64,000 nt of DNA from Candidatus Methanoplasma cognatum. GTDB taxonomy: Archaea > Thermoplasmatota > Thermoplasmata > Methanomassiliicoccales > Methanomethylophilaceae. Shown here in pieces: positions 1-8,574 of this stretch. Each line of letters begins with the position of its first letter. Within the stretch, counting starts at the first letter, position 1. The position numbers were made by a program, and so were the translations under genes. The notes under the pieces were generated by a model, which saw only the letters and a program-made list of their open reading frames with translations, made no database searches and was not told where the DNA came from. Where the stretch lies: the NCBI GenBank assembly GCA_009777615.1, contig WRLM01000003.1, positions 155,640 to 219,639 of the forward strand, read 5' to 3'.

Positions 1-1
1 A

Positions 2-1609
2 ATAACCGCTCGGCGGGATGACATCGGCGGCGATACCCGGATAGAGTTCGTATCCGCCGCTTCGAGGGAGGAAGAAGCGGAGGAGGTCATCAGGACAATA
101 GCCGGCTACGTGAACGGCGGTCATCTGATCCATGAAGGCAGCACGGCAAGGCGCCCGGGATTCGGCGACATAGCGGTCCTTTGCAGGAAGACCGACCTGT
201 GCCGTGCGGTCAACGACGCCGCCATATCTTCCGGCATACCCGCATTCCTTCAGGGGGACGTGGAGGTCATGAGCACCAGGGAAGGCAAGCTTGCGCTGGC
301 ATGGCTCAAATATCTCAACAACAAGGATGACGACTGGGGTATAGGCCCAATAATGGCCGATGCGGGATACACCCTGAGCGACATCCTCGAGTTGAGGGGG
401 GAACCTCCTTCCGTGTTCTCGGACATGAGAAGATCCCTCATAAGGAAAAAAAGGCGTATAACCGATCTTCTCTCGTCGGTGTTCGCTTTCTACGGCCTGA
501 ACAACGATATGACCCAGACGATCATCTCCGTCATATCGTCATCCCACAGGGACTCCCTGCTCACCATATCTGACGTGATAGGGATGATAGAGAAAGACAT
601 AGAGAACCACACGAAATACCAGGTCGACGGCATGCTTGACAGGAAAGCGGTTACGATACAGACGATGCATAAATCAAAGGGACTGGAATACCCGATAGTG
701 ATAATAGCGGGAGTGGACTCGAAGGTCATGCCCAGCATACAGTCCGATAGATCGACATACACCTTCAACGACGCCACCGGCATACGGTGCAGAAAGAGCG
801 TCTCCTCCTTTGGAGGAGATTATTCCAAGATAACGGCGTCATGGAAGACCTACCTTGCGGAATACTCTTTGACGAAGGATTACAGCGAGGAAAGGAGGCT
901 CATGTTCGTCGCCCTCTCTCGGGCTAAACAATATATCACGGTGGTGTCCGGGCCGAAACCTTCCCCTTTCTTCGAACATCTTTTGAAAGGAAGGGGCCGG
1001 CCGTGCGGGGATGCCGATATCAGGAAACTCGATGTTAAAGCGGATGTCGATCTCATCCAGGCCCCGGCGATAGGGAAATTCGCCCCCAGAAGGGTCAACC
1101 TGGGAGTGCACGATATCATGCGCTCGATCGGTTCCCTCCGCCCGGATGCCGACACGGACGAGTTCTCCGGCAAAGGCAAGGAATACGGAACAGAGATTCA
1201 CGAGCTGGCACATGCTATGGCTGCCGGCCACAAGGTGGATGATGAACGGCCTGAGGTGCCCGTTATCCGAGGGGTGCTTTCGGCGGCCTCGGACGCCGAT
1301 CTGATACTTCCTGAGAAGGAGTGTTCCCTGCCCTTCAACGACCTCAACGTTACTTTGAAGGGAGTGATAGACCTTCTTATCGTCAGGCCCGAAAGGATCG
1401 AGGTGCACGATTATAAGACCGATATCGACACATCCTATGAAGAGGAATACCGCATACAGCTGAGCGTGTATGCCCACGCCGCCTCCGAATATTACGGGAG
1501 ACCGGCGAAATGCATTATAGATTACGTCTCTCTGGGAAAGACCGCTGAGTTCGATCCGCTGCCCAAGGAGGCCATCGCCCAGAGGATCGCAGAGTATATT
1601 TCTTTATAA
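2..1609 (+). CDS. AddA/RecB-like UvrD-family helicase-nuclease, 3' part (5' end outside window)
   Basis: The reading frame is open to the left edge, so the start is missing; the first in-frame candidate inside the window is GTG at 110, but homologous-looking sequence precedes it. Visible are the last superfamily I helicase motifs: a motif V-like block (QTMHKSKGLEYP) near 650-690 and motif VI (EERRLMFVALSRAK) near 890-930. The C-terminal third is a RecB-type PD-(D/E)XK nuclease, with GVIDLL and HDYKTD supplying the catalytic D and D-x-K and QLSVYAHAA the following Q motif. Such enzymes resect double-strand breaks (AddAB type, usually with an AddB partner upstream). The stop overlaps an ATG, and the P-type ATPase starts 7 bases later, so the two are probably co-transcribed. 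The AddA-like assignment is likely; the exact subfamily cannot be settled without the N-terminus. Confidence 0.85.
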   Translation: MTARRDDIGGDTRIEFVSAASREEEAEEVIRTIAGYVNGGHLIHEGSTARRPGFGDIAVLCRKTDLCRAVNDAAISSGIPAFLQGDVEVMSTREGKLALAWLKYLNNKDDDWGIGPIMADAGYTLSDILELRGEPPSVFSDMRRSLIRKKRRITDLLSSVFAFYGLNNDMTQTIISVISSSHRDSLLTISDVIGMIEKDIENHTKYQVDGMLDRKAVTIQTMHKSKGLEYPIVIIAGVDSKVMPSIQSDRSTYTFNDATGIRCRKSVSSFGGDYSKITASWKTYLAEYSLTKDYSEERRLMFVALSRAKQYITVVSGPKPSPFFEHLLKGRGRPCGDADIRKLDVKADVDLIQAPAIGKFAPRRVNLGVHDIMRSIGSLRPDADTDEFSGKGKEYGTEIHELAHAMAAGHKVDDERPEVPVIRGVLSAASDADLILPEKECSLPFNDLNVTLKGVIDLLIVRPERIEVHDYKTDIDTSYEEEYRIQLSVYAHAASEYYGRPAKCIIDYVSLGKTAEFDPLPKEAIAQRIAEYISL

Positions 1610-1615
1610 TGGAAA

Positions 1616-4198
1616 GTGCTGCATACAGGCATGGAACCGACGGGGCTTACCGAAAAGGAGGTCAAAGACAGGATCTCCGAAGGAAAGGTCAACCGTTTCG
1701 AGTCCCCGGTGAGCAGAAGTTATATCGATATTGTAATAAAGAACGTCTGCACCACATTCAATCTGATACTTTTCATCCTGGGGGCCGCCCTGCTTTATTT
1801 CGGCGAGTTCATCAGCGCCCTTTCGGCAACGGGCGTAATAGCGCTCAACGTTTTCATATCCACCATACAGGAAATGAGGGCGAAAAGGAGGCTGGATAAG
1901 ATCGCGCTGCTCCTAAGGCCTACCGTCCGTGTGATAAGGGACGGCATGGATGTGCAGATCGACCCGTCGGAGATAGTCATGGATGATATCATCCGTTTAT
2001 CATCCGGCGATCAGGCCCAGGTAGACGGCGAGCTCCTTTCATCCGTCTCGCTGGAGATGGATGAATCGCTTCTCACGGGAGAATCGCGAACTGTGAGAAA
2101 ACATATCGGCGATACCATCCATTCGGGGGCTTTCTGCGTGACCGGCACCGGCCATTATAGGGTCACCGCCCTCGGAGAGGACACTTTCGCCTCGCAGATG
2201 CTGGCGAGCGCAAAGAAATACAAAAAGAAGAACACGCCTCTGCAGAGGGAAACTTCAACAGTCACGAAGATGCTCATGGTAATGGCATTCGTCTTCCTGT
2301 TGATACTCACGGTGCTCAACACCTTCACCGGAGGCGGGGCCAGGCTCCTCGCCATCAAATCCGTGCTGGTGCTGGACATTGTGCCGATAGCCCTATTCCT
2401 CCTTATCACTATAACCTACATGATCGCAGCCGTCCGGATGGCTAAGAGCGGCGTGCTGCTTCAGAACTCGAACTCGGTGGAATCGATGAGCCATGTGGAC
2501 ACGGTCTGCATGGACAAGACCGGCACCATAACGACCAACAACCTCGTTTACGAAGGGATGGAAGCATTCATCGAGAAAGATGAGGCGGAGCGTTTGATCA
2601 GATCGTTCGTCCATTCCACAGGAAGCAAGAACCTCACTGTGAAGGCCCTGGAAAAAGAGTTCGGGGGCGAGGAGTCCGACCTCATTGAGGAAGTGCAGTT
2701 CTCTTCCGACCGAAAGTACAGCGCTGTCAGGGTCTTGTCAGGCAATATTTCTCAAACTATATTCATGGGCGCATGGTCCTCGCTCAAAAAATATGCGGTA
2801 GGGACGGACATCACGGCGAATGTCTCGGAGCTCTCCAGAAAGGGCCTCAGAACGGTGGTCCTCTGCAGAGGCCCCGATTCCCCTTTATATGAAGGTGACG
2901 AGCCGGCAGTGCCCGAATTAGAATTGGTCGCCCTTATTTCCATCAGAGATGAGATAAGGCCTGATTGCAGAGAGATAATAGACGATTTTCAAAAGAACGG
3001 CATGGACCTCAAGGTGATATCCGGGGACGATCCCGAAACGGTCAGCGCCCTGTTCTCTCTCGCAGAGATACCCGGGGAAAGGAACATCATATCTGGCGAC
3101 GAACTTGCGGTGCTGTCCGGGGAAGATCTTGACAAGGCCGTCCTGAGAACGAACATTTTCGGAAGAATGAAGCCGGAACAAAAGGAGATCGTGGTCGAAT
3201 CACTGAAAAAGAACGGGCGGTACGTAGCGATGGTGGGCGACGGCGTCAATGACGTGAGATCCATCAAAGCGGCAAACGTCGGGGTGGCTCTCCACAGCGG
3301 AAGCGGCGCCGCAAGAGGCGTTGCGGACATGGTCCTTATCAACGACCGGTTCTCGGCGCTCCCAAAAGCCATAATCGAAGGGAAGAGAACGGTCACGGGG
3401 ATGAGGGACATCCTCCGCCTCTACCTTACGAGGAACTTTGTGCTCGCGGTGCTCGTGGGGGTGCTCCTGCTTGCGCTCGGAAGACTCCCCATGCTGCCTG
3501 TGCACAACACTCTCTATGCCCTTACATCCGTATCCTTCGCCGCCTTCCTGATGGCGGTATGGGCCAAACCCTCCAGCAATAAAACGCTTATATTGCCGGG
3601 GGTGCTCAGATTCTCGATACCGATGGCCGCGATGATAGCGGGGTCCGGACTGATAATATATTTCGTGTTCCTGCATTTCACGGGGAACGGGACGTTCGAT
3701 CTCGGAATGAACTTTTATCTCGATATGTACAACGGGTACGGCAGCTCGCCTATGTGGAGCGACCCGGACGGGTTCTGGGCGCACATGTCGCTCGGAGAGG
3801 TGTTTGGCGAGGGTGAGAGCTTCGAGGAGGTGACCGCGAGGAACGCGATGCTTGTGTTCGTGATGCTCGCGGGGATATCTCAGCTTTTCTTCATATACCC
3901 CTTGTCCAGGTTCTATTCGGTGGACGGTAAGGTCTCCAGAGACCTCAAGCCGACGGGACTGGCGCTGCTGCTCTTCGGTCTTGTGGCCGGTGTTTACGAA
4001 GTGCCGCAAGTGGCGGTGGGAGTGGCTTCGCTTGCGGTGTTCCCGACGGAATACTTCCTGATGATCATGGGGGCCGTCGTGATCTGGTTCTTCTTTGCGG
4101 TCTTTTTCCTGAAAAGCAGGTTCATGAGAAGGGTATCCGACGCGACGGAATCCGCTTACAAAAGATCGCTTGAAGCGGAAATAGAGAAAGAGGAATGA
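1616..4198 (+). CDS. P-type cation-transporting ATPase
   Basis: This 860-residue E1-E2 ATPase couples ATP hydrolysis to cation transport across the cytoplasmic membrane. Motifs are in the usual order: actuator-domain TGES at about 154-157, phosphorylation site DKTGT with D300, hinge GDGVND at about 541-546, and a C-terminal block of six hydrophobic helices. The TM4 segment before the DKTGT reads IVPIALFLLIT, which lacks the PEGL of SERCA-type pumps and the CPC/SPC of heavy-metal pumps, so the ion cannot be named. There is no N-terminal metal-binding domain. The start is GTG 1616; ATG 1631 (MEPTGL) is an alternative and neither has a clear Shine-Dalgarno. It lies just downstream of the helicase-nuclease and ends one base before a convergent exonuclease gene. 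Confidence 0.88.
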   Translation: MLHTGMEPTGLTEKEVKDRISEGKVNRFESPVSRSYIDIVIKNVCTTFNLILFILGAALLYFGEFISALSATGVIALNVFISTIQEMRAKRRLDKIALLLRPTVRVIRDGMDVQIDPSEIVMDDIIRLSSGDQAQVDGELLSSVSLEMDESLLTGESRTVRKHIGDTIHSGAFCVTGTGHYRVTALGEDTFASQMLASAKKYKKKNTPLQRETSTVTKMLMVMAFVFLLILTVLNTFTGGGARLLAIKSVLVLDIVPIALFLLITITYMIAAVRMAKSGVLLQNSNSVESMSHVDTVCMDKTGTITTNNLVYEGMEAFIEKDEAERLIRSFVHSTGSKNLTVKALEKEFGGEESDLIEEVQFSSDRKYSAVRVLSGNISQTIFMGAWSSLKKYAVGTDITANVSELSRKGLRTVVLCRGPDSPLYEGDEPAVPELELVALISIRDEIRPDCREIIDDFQKNGMDLKVISGDDPETVSALFSLAEIPGERNIISGDELAVLSGEDLDKAVLRTNIFGRMKPEQKEIVVESLKKNGRYVAMVGDGVNDVRSIKAANVGVALHSGSGAARGVADMVLINDRFSALPKAIIEGKRTVTGMRDILRLYLTRNFVLAVLVGVLLLALGRLPMLPVHNTLYALTSVSFAAFLMAVWAKPSSNKTLILPGVLRFSIPMAAMIAGSGLIIYFVFLHFTGNGTFDLGMNFYLDMYNGYGSSPMWSDPDGFWAHMSLGEVFGEGESFEEVTARNAMLVFVMLAGISQLFFIYPLSRFYSVDGKVSRDLKPTGLALLLFGLVAGVYEVPQVAVGVASLAVFPTEYFLMIMGAVVIWFFFAVFFLKSRFMRRVSDATESAYKRSLEAEIEKEE

Positions 4199-4786
4199 TC
4201 ACGGACGGTAATTCCCCGATCTGTACATAGCCGTCATGACATAGGATGCCATCCTGGCGTCGGACAATGCGCGGTGGTCCTGCGCGTCGCCGACCCCCGC
4301 CGGATCGCCGTCAACTATCGTTTTGTACGCATGATCCAGCTTAGGGAACCTGTAGCTCACGCCGTATAGCTCGCTTGGAAGTTTGCATACGTCGGTAGCG
4401 GCCTTCATTATATCTGTGCAGACATTGAACGTTCCCCTCAGGCCCCATGGCTCTCTGAACAGGAATTTGTCCATATCGAAGGGCACATTGTATGACGTCA
4501 CGATCCTGCCTCTGAGCAAGTCTATTATGTCTCCCTTAACTTTCAAGAAAGGAGGCGCCGCGGCCACCTTATCAAGCGTGAGGTCGCTGTTTTCGAATAT
4601 CCACGCTTTGGATCTGTGGTCCCCCCATTCGGTCACGTCATAACCGACGACGGACTCATAGACGTCCTTTACCTCCCCTTTGTTCAGGTTGACCGAGCAG
4701 ACGCCGATGTCTACCACCACATCCTTTGGTCCGCCGTCAAGCCCGGTGGTCTCCGTGTCGATGACGTATATCTCGTCCTGGACCAT
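4199..4786 (-). CDS. DnaQ-like DEDDh 3'-5' exonuclease
   Basis: A 195-residue protein that is a single exonuclease domain. Exo I is DTETTG near residues 10-15 (the D and E metal ligands), Exo II is SYNVPFDMDKF around residue 100, and Exo III is DHRALSDARM near the C-terminus, giving the DEDDh set. Members remove nucleotides from 3' ends as polymerase proofreading subunits or as stand-alone DNA/RNA trimming enzymes. The protein has no polymerase, helicase or GIY-YIG partner domain, so it is a stand-alone exonuclease. It is convergent with the P-type ATPase with no spacer, and 17 bases downstream of the upstream minus-strand gene it may share a transcript with the membrane protein at 4804-5397. 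Confidence 0.85.
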   Translation of the reverse strand: MVQDEIYVIDTETTGLDGGPKDVVVDIGVCSVNLNKGEVKDVYESVVGYDVTEWGDHRSKAWIFENSDLTLDKVAAAPPFLKVKGDIIDLLRGRIVTSYNVPFDMDKFLFREPWGLRGTFNVCTDIMKAATDVCKLPSELYGVSYRFPKLDHAYKTIVDGDPAGVGDAQDHRALSDARMASYVMTAMYRSGNYRP

Positions 4787-4803
4787 GAAGTAATCCTCTA
4801 TTC

Positions 4804-5397
4804 TTATGATGCTTCCTCCAAACCTTTTAAGAAAGAATCTATCTTTTTGATGGAACTCACCATCAGCAAGAGCATTATGGCGGCGAACAATGCCACTACC
4901 GCCATGATGGCCGTCACCGGATCGACGTCAAAACCAGCATTAGCAGGAACAATGCCGGGAACATTGCCGGGGATGTCGTCTATGATGCCGCCGGGAGTGC
5001 CGTCTTCTGCGTTTTGGTCCAAAAACTTAAGGTCGCTGAAACGCATTTCTATGTCCTCGATAAGGTTGAAGAATGTGTATGTTACGACATTACTGCTAAC
5101 ATCTTTTTCATAGTAATCCGACGTCACGCTCGATGTCATGATCGGACGGCCTTGCGTATCGAGTCTATAGAACATTATTCCAGATGCTGCCACGTCATAG
5201 CGCTGAGAAGAGATAACGATTATCAGTTCTTCTCCTCTTTCGATCTCGGTACCGTTCGGAAAGGTCACCTGTATGTCCTGAGCGGGCTGGTAGAACACTT
5301 TTACCGTATCCGCTGAAGACAACGGCGCCGATGCAGTGAACAGCACGGCCGCTGATACCGCCGCTAAAACCAACATCGCTCGGCCCAGTTTCCTCAT
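4804..5397 (-). CDS. Exported, C-terminally membrane-anchored protein of unknown function
   Basis: I do not recognise the family. With the start at ATG 5397 (MRKLGRAML) the product is 197 residues. It has a classic Sec signal peptide (positive n-region, alanine/leucine-rich core, SSA-type cleavage region near residue 28), an extracytoplasmic domain of about 120 residues predicted mostly beta, a Gly/Pro/Asp linker, and one C-terminal transmembrane helix (AIMAVVALFAAIMLLLMV) followed by a short Lys/Glu-rich cytoplasmic tail. The frame stays open upstream to 5511, but those residues look non-coding and would bury the signal peptide. Topology suggests a cell-surface protein tethered by its C-terminus, as seen for many archaeal surface proteins. 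Confidence 0.7.
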   Translation of the reverse strand: MRKLGRAMLVLAAVSAAVLFTASAPLSSADTVKVFYQPAQDIQVTFPNGTEIERGEELIIVISSQRYDVAASGIMFYRLDTQGRPIMTSSVTSDYYEKDVSSNVVTYTFFNLIEDIEMRFSDLKFLDQNAEDGTPGGIIDDIPGNVPGIVPANAGFDVDPVTAIMAVVALFAAIMLLLMVSSIKKIDSFLKGLEEAS

Positions 5398-5475
5398 GGC
5401 GGAATCTTTACCGTATGGGTGATATAAAGAACCGACTGTCAAAAAATCAAAATAAGAGCATACGCTCACGTCATT

Positions 5476-5670
5476 ATGGGCGCGAGGATAGCTATCGGCG
5501 GCAAAGAGCATGAGGTCTCATGCGGGACAACCATCTGCGATGCCGTCCGTTTGCTCGGCTTAGCTCCGGACACGTTCATTTTCATGATCGGAGGAAGGCC
5601 GGTCCCCATGGATTCGCATATTGCCGACGGCGTTCTGATAAAGGCTGTCAAAGTAGCTTCAGGCGGATGA
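5476..5670 (+). CDS. ThiS/MoaD/SAMP-like ubiquitin-fold sulfur carrier
   Basis: A 64-residue protein ending in exactly Gly-Gly, the hallmark of beta-grasp sulfur carriers and small archaeal modifiers that are adenylated and thiocarboxylated at the C-terminus by an E1-like enzyme. The internal pattern (EVSCGTTICDAV, MIGGRPVPMDSHI, DGVLIKAVKVASGG) fits the ThiS/MoaD/Urm1 fold. No E1 or MoaE homolog is nearby, but a TtuA/NcsA-type thiolase at 15184-16104 is a plausible user of the sulfur for tRNA thiolation. The last 12 bases overlap the 3' end of the convergent CobQ paralog. The choice between ThiS, MoaD and SAMP cannot be made from sequence alone. Confidence 0.75.
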   Translation: MGARIAIGGKEHEVSCGTTICDAVRLLGLAPDTFIFMIGGRPVPMDSHIADGVLIKAVKVASGG

Positions 5671-6492
5671 GATATCGTCTATCTTTTTCAGATCCAGCCC
5701 GCCTTTCTCCGCCGTCTCCAGCAGAGAATCCAGATTGCCGATGAAAACTTCCGCCGCAGCCGGGTCCTCTATACTTCCGGATGCGTCTGACAAAGAATCC
5801 TCTTCGGGAAATTTCAGTTCTGCGTAAGGGATCGTTCCGATATAGGTCATGCCTGTAAGTTTCTCTATTTTCTCGATAGCGCCCCCCAGCAAGGAAGGGT
5901 CCCCTCTGAACCTGTTTATTATGAACCCTTTCAGCAGGGGACGGACATCTTCCGGCATAAGCAGCCACGTTCCATATAAAGCGGCGAAGACCCCTCCTCT
6001 TTCTATATCCCCCACAAGGATAGCCGGTATGCGGCGCTCTCTCATCAGACCTATGTTGGCTATATCCCTGTCGATCAGGTTCAGTTCAACGGGGGACCCG
6101 GACCCCTCGCATATGACTGCGTCGAATTGTTCTGAGAGTCTGTCAAAAGCCTCGCAGGCCTTTCCCATGACGGCTTCCCTATCCATGGGGCTATCCTTGG
6201 AGATGTTTTCCTGCACCTTACCGTTTATCACCAGCTGGATCACGCCTTTCCCCAGCGGTTTGAGCAGTATCGGGTTCATATCGCCGGACGGTTCCGCTCC
6301 GGACACCCACGCCTGGAACACCTGCCCCACTCCTATCTCGCCCCCGTCCTTTGTTGGAAGCGAGTTGAGAGAGAGGTTGGAAGCTTTGAACGGTGTGACC
6401 CTGATGCCTTTCTTGCGGAGGTGCCTGCAGTACAGTGCGGTGATGGTCGTCTTACCCGCACCGGATGAAACTCCGAGGAAGATCGCTTTCAC
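5659..6492 (-). CDS. CobQ/CbiP-like amidotransferase paralog lacking the glutaminase domain
   Basis: A 277-residue protein corresponding only to the N-terminal dethiobiotin-synthetase-like ATPase domain of cobyric acid synthase. Residues 7-15 form the P-loop (GVSSGAGKT), followed by FKASNLSLNS, MNPILLKPLG and EGSGSPVELN, blocks it shares with the full-length enzyme encoded just upstream. The class I glutaminase domain with its Cys/His pair is absent, and the last ~45 residues are not obviously conserved. It starts by a 4-base ATGA overlap with the cobQ stop, so the two are translationally coupled. It could use ammonia, borrow the glutaminase of its neighbour, or act on a different substrate; function is inferred from context. 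Confidence 0.75.
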   Translation of the reverse strand: MKAIFLGVSSGAGKTTITALYCRHLRKKGIRVTPFKASNLSLNSLPTKDGGEIGVGQVFQAWVSGAEPSGDMNPILLKPLGKGVIQLVINGKVQENISKDSPMDREAVMGKACEAFDRLSEQFDAVICEGSGSPVELNLIDRDIANIGLMRERRIPAILVGDIERGGVFAALYGTWLLMPEDVRPLLKGFIINRFRGDPSLLGGAIEKIEKLTGMTYIGTIPYAELKFPEEDSLSDASGSIEDPAAAEVFIGNLDSLLETAEKGGLDLKKIDDISSA

Positions 6493-8306
6493 TGCTCTCC
6501 CTCCAGTATTTCCATGAGTTTTTTGATATCAACGTTGCTCTCGAACGCGCATGAGAGTTTTTCTATGTTCTCCTCGATGAGGTCGTCATAATCCTTCGGT
6601 TCTGATGCGGAGAGCGCTTCCTTCCCCCCTTTGATATAAGAAAGGAAGAACCTTCTGAAAGAGGGCTTTTCTAAAACTCCGTGAAGGTATGTTCCGAACA
6701 GCATATCCTCCTCTCTGAAGGAACCTTCCTTCTCGTCCCCTGAAAAGCGTTCTATGTTGAACAGCGGTTCCTCATTCACTTCGCTGACGCCCATGTGTAT
6801 CTCATAGCCAGTGACCGGTTCCCCGGTATTGAGGAATGTTCCCTCCGCCTGGGTGGTTATTTTTTTGTATTCCTCCCATCTTGTAACATTGTCGAACAAT
6901 CCCAGCCCTTCCATCGTTCCGCAGAGCGAGCTCTCCACTCCGAGGGGATCCTCCAAAGAGCGCCCCATCATCTGGTATCCTCCGCATATTCCCAGTATCG
7001 GGACCTTTCCTTTTCGTTCGGCTATGGCTTTGTCGAACCCTTTTTCTTTCATCCAGACGAGATCGTCCACAGTGTTCTTCGTTCCGGGTATTATTATCGC
7101 CCCGGTGCCCTCCAGTTCCTCCGGGTCGGTGACGAACTTTACGGTTGTGTCTTCCATATAAAGCGGGTCGAGATCGGTGAAGTTGGCTATCTTCGGCAGC
7201 CTTATGACAGAAATGACCATACTTCCGCTGCCTTTGCTCCTCATACTTCTAAGTGCCTCGGAGTCTTCGAGAGGCAGTTCAAGCTCTATGTGCGGGACCA
7301 GCCCTATTACGGGGATGCCGAGGATCTTTTCGAGCTCTCTGGCTCCCGGCGCCATTCTGGACGCATCTCCTCTGATATTGTTCAGGATTATGCCTTTTAT
7401 CATCCCTCTGTCTTCTTCTGGCATCAGCCTGACCGTTCCCACCGCATATGCGAACGACCCTCCCCATTCGACATTGATCACCAGAATGCAGGGGGCACCG
7501 GCCAGCTTTGCGGCGCCGATGTTCGCTATGTCCTTATCATAGATGTTTATCTCGGCGGGGGAGCCGGCACCTTCCATTATGACAAAGTCATAACGTTTCT
7601 TCAGGAATTCGATGTTCCTCTTTGTGATATCCTTTCCCGGCCCCGGTACGAAGTTTCCGTAATAGCTTTTGACGTCGTAGTCGCCGTACGGCTCACCTTC
7701 CACCACTACCTGAGACACCCTGTCCCCCTTGGGCTTCAGAAGTATCGGGTTCATGTGCTCATCGGGATTCTTCAGACCTGCCGCTTTGCTTTGAAGCGTC
7801 TGGATCATCGCCATCTCTGACCCTCTTCTGGTAACTTTGGAGTTCAGGCTCATGTTCTGAGATTTGAATGGGGAGGTCAGATAACCTTTTTTGTGAAGCA
7901 CCCTGCATATCGCGGCGGTGATTATTGACTTGCCGGCATCGGATGTTGCTCCGAGAACCATCATCGGGCGCCCTTCTTTATAGAACCTTTCTTTCGCTCT
8001 GGCTAATATATGTTTGATTCTCGGATCCTTCGGATCAGTTATCTCCATATCCTTTATTTCGGACATGACGTATCTGCCGACCTCCGGCCGATGGATGAAA
8101 AGACAGTACGTGCAGTTCCAAATGTCGGAGCCTCTTTTCGATCTTAACACCTGCCCGAGGTCTTCGTCAAGACAGGGGTAGAAGGGGCAATAACAGAACG
8201 TACAGTCCTGACCTGTGAAATGGCATGGGTGATATGGACAATCCTTATCCGAGCCGATCCATCCTCTTTCGATCTCTTCCCTCACCTTCTTAGTTATGTT
8301 GTCCAC
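6489..8306 (-). CDS. cobQ: Cobyric acid synthase with N-terminal Cys-rich domain
   Basis: Adenosylcobyric acid synthase (CobQ/CbiP) amidates four carboxylates of adenosylcobyrinic acid a,c-diamide with glutamine and ATP. Residues about 115-350 are the ATPase domain (P-loop GATSDAGKS at 119-127; KSQNMSLNS; EGAGSPAEIN), and residues about 360-590 are the glutaminase-like domain with nucleophile C441 in GICGGYQMMG and H542 in GTYLHG. Residues 1-80 are an added domain with eight cysteines (23, 28, 35, 38, 40, 45, 65, 68) resembling the Cys-rich small domain sometimes fused to cobamide enzymes and probably metal-binding. At 605 residues it is about 100 longer than usual. It overlaps the glutaminase-less paralog by 4 bases. 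Confidence 0.92.
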   Translation of the reverse strand: MDNITKKVREEIERGWIGSDKDCPYHPCHFTGQDCTFCYCPFYPCLDEDLGQVLRSKRGSDIWNCTYCLFIHRPEVGRYVMSEIKDMEITDPKDPRIKHILARAKERFYKEGRPMMVLGATSDAGKSIITAAICRVLHKKGYLTSPFKSQNMSLNSKVTRRGSEMAMIQTLQSKAAGLKNPDEHMNPILLKPKGDRVSQVVVEGEPYGDYDVKSYYGNFVPGPGKDITKRNIEFLKKRYDFVIMEGAGSPAEINIYDKDIANIGAAKLAGAPCILVINVEWGGSFAYAVGTVRLMPEEDRGMIKGIILNNIRGDASRMAPGARELEKILGIPVIGLVPHIELELPLEDSEALRSMRSKGSGSMVISVIRLPKIANFTDLDPLYMEDTTVKFVTDPEELEGTGAIIIPGTKNTVDDLVWMKEKGFDKAIAERKGKVPILGICGGYQMMGRSLEDPLGVESSLCGTMEGLGLFDNVTRWEEYKKITTQAEGTFLNTGEPVTGYEIHMGVSEVNEEPLFNIERFSGDEKEGSFREEDMLFGTYLHGVLEKPSFRRFFLSYIKGGKEALSASEPKDYDDLIEENIEKLSCAFESNVDIKKLMEILEGEQ

Positions 8307-8472
8307 AGTATCCCCTGCAAGCGCATAATGGTGATAAGATAATAACTTTTCACATTGGCCTTCTTTTTTACCTTTGTAGGCTTCACACAGATGGATGGCA
8401 GATTTAGCGAATTAGTAACCTAACAGGTTTTGATCTGAAGCTTATTCGTACTTTCGGAGACCCCCTGAGATT

Positions 8473-8483
8473 CTATTTAAATT
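8473..8483 (+). promoter_or_regulatory. TATA-like element upstream of rmuC
   Basis: The sequence ctatttaaatt lies about 95 bases before the rmuC start, leaving a leader of about 60-70 bases that ends in a GGAG Shine-Dalgarno motif 10 bases before ATG 8575. The 268-base spacer (8307-8574) also must hold the cobQ promoter on the other strand. No convincing cobalamin-riboswitch-like structure was seen. Confidence 0.4.
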
Positions 8484-8574
8484 AAAATGAAGTTTTTCCG
8501 CATAGTGGTAGCGGATCTGCTCATTGGGCTAGGTCGCTGCGTTTCCAAAAAAGATAGTATAGGAGAAGATAAAC

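Noticed and set aside
8307..8574. Possible cobalamin riboswitch upstream of cobQ
   Set aside because: No B12-box-like sequence or matching stem arrangement was found on either strand, and archaeal cobalamin genes are rarely riboswitch controlled.
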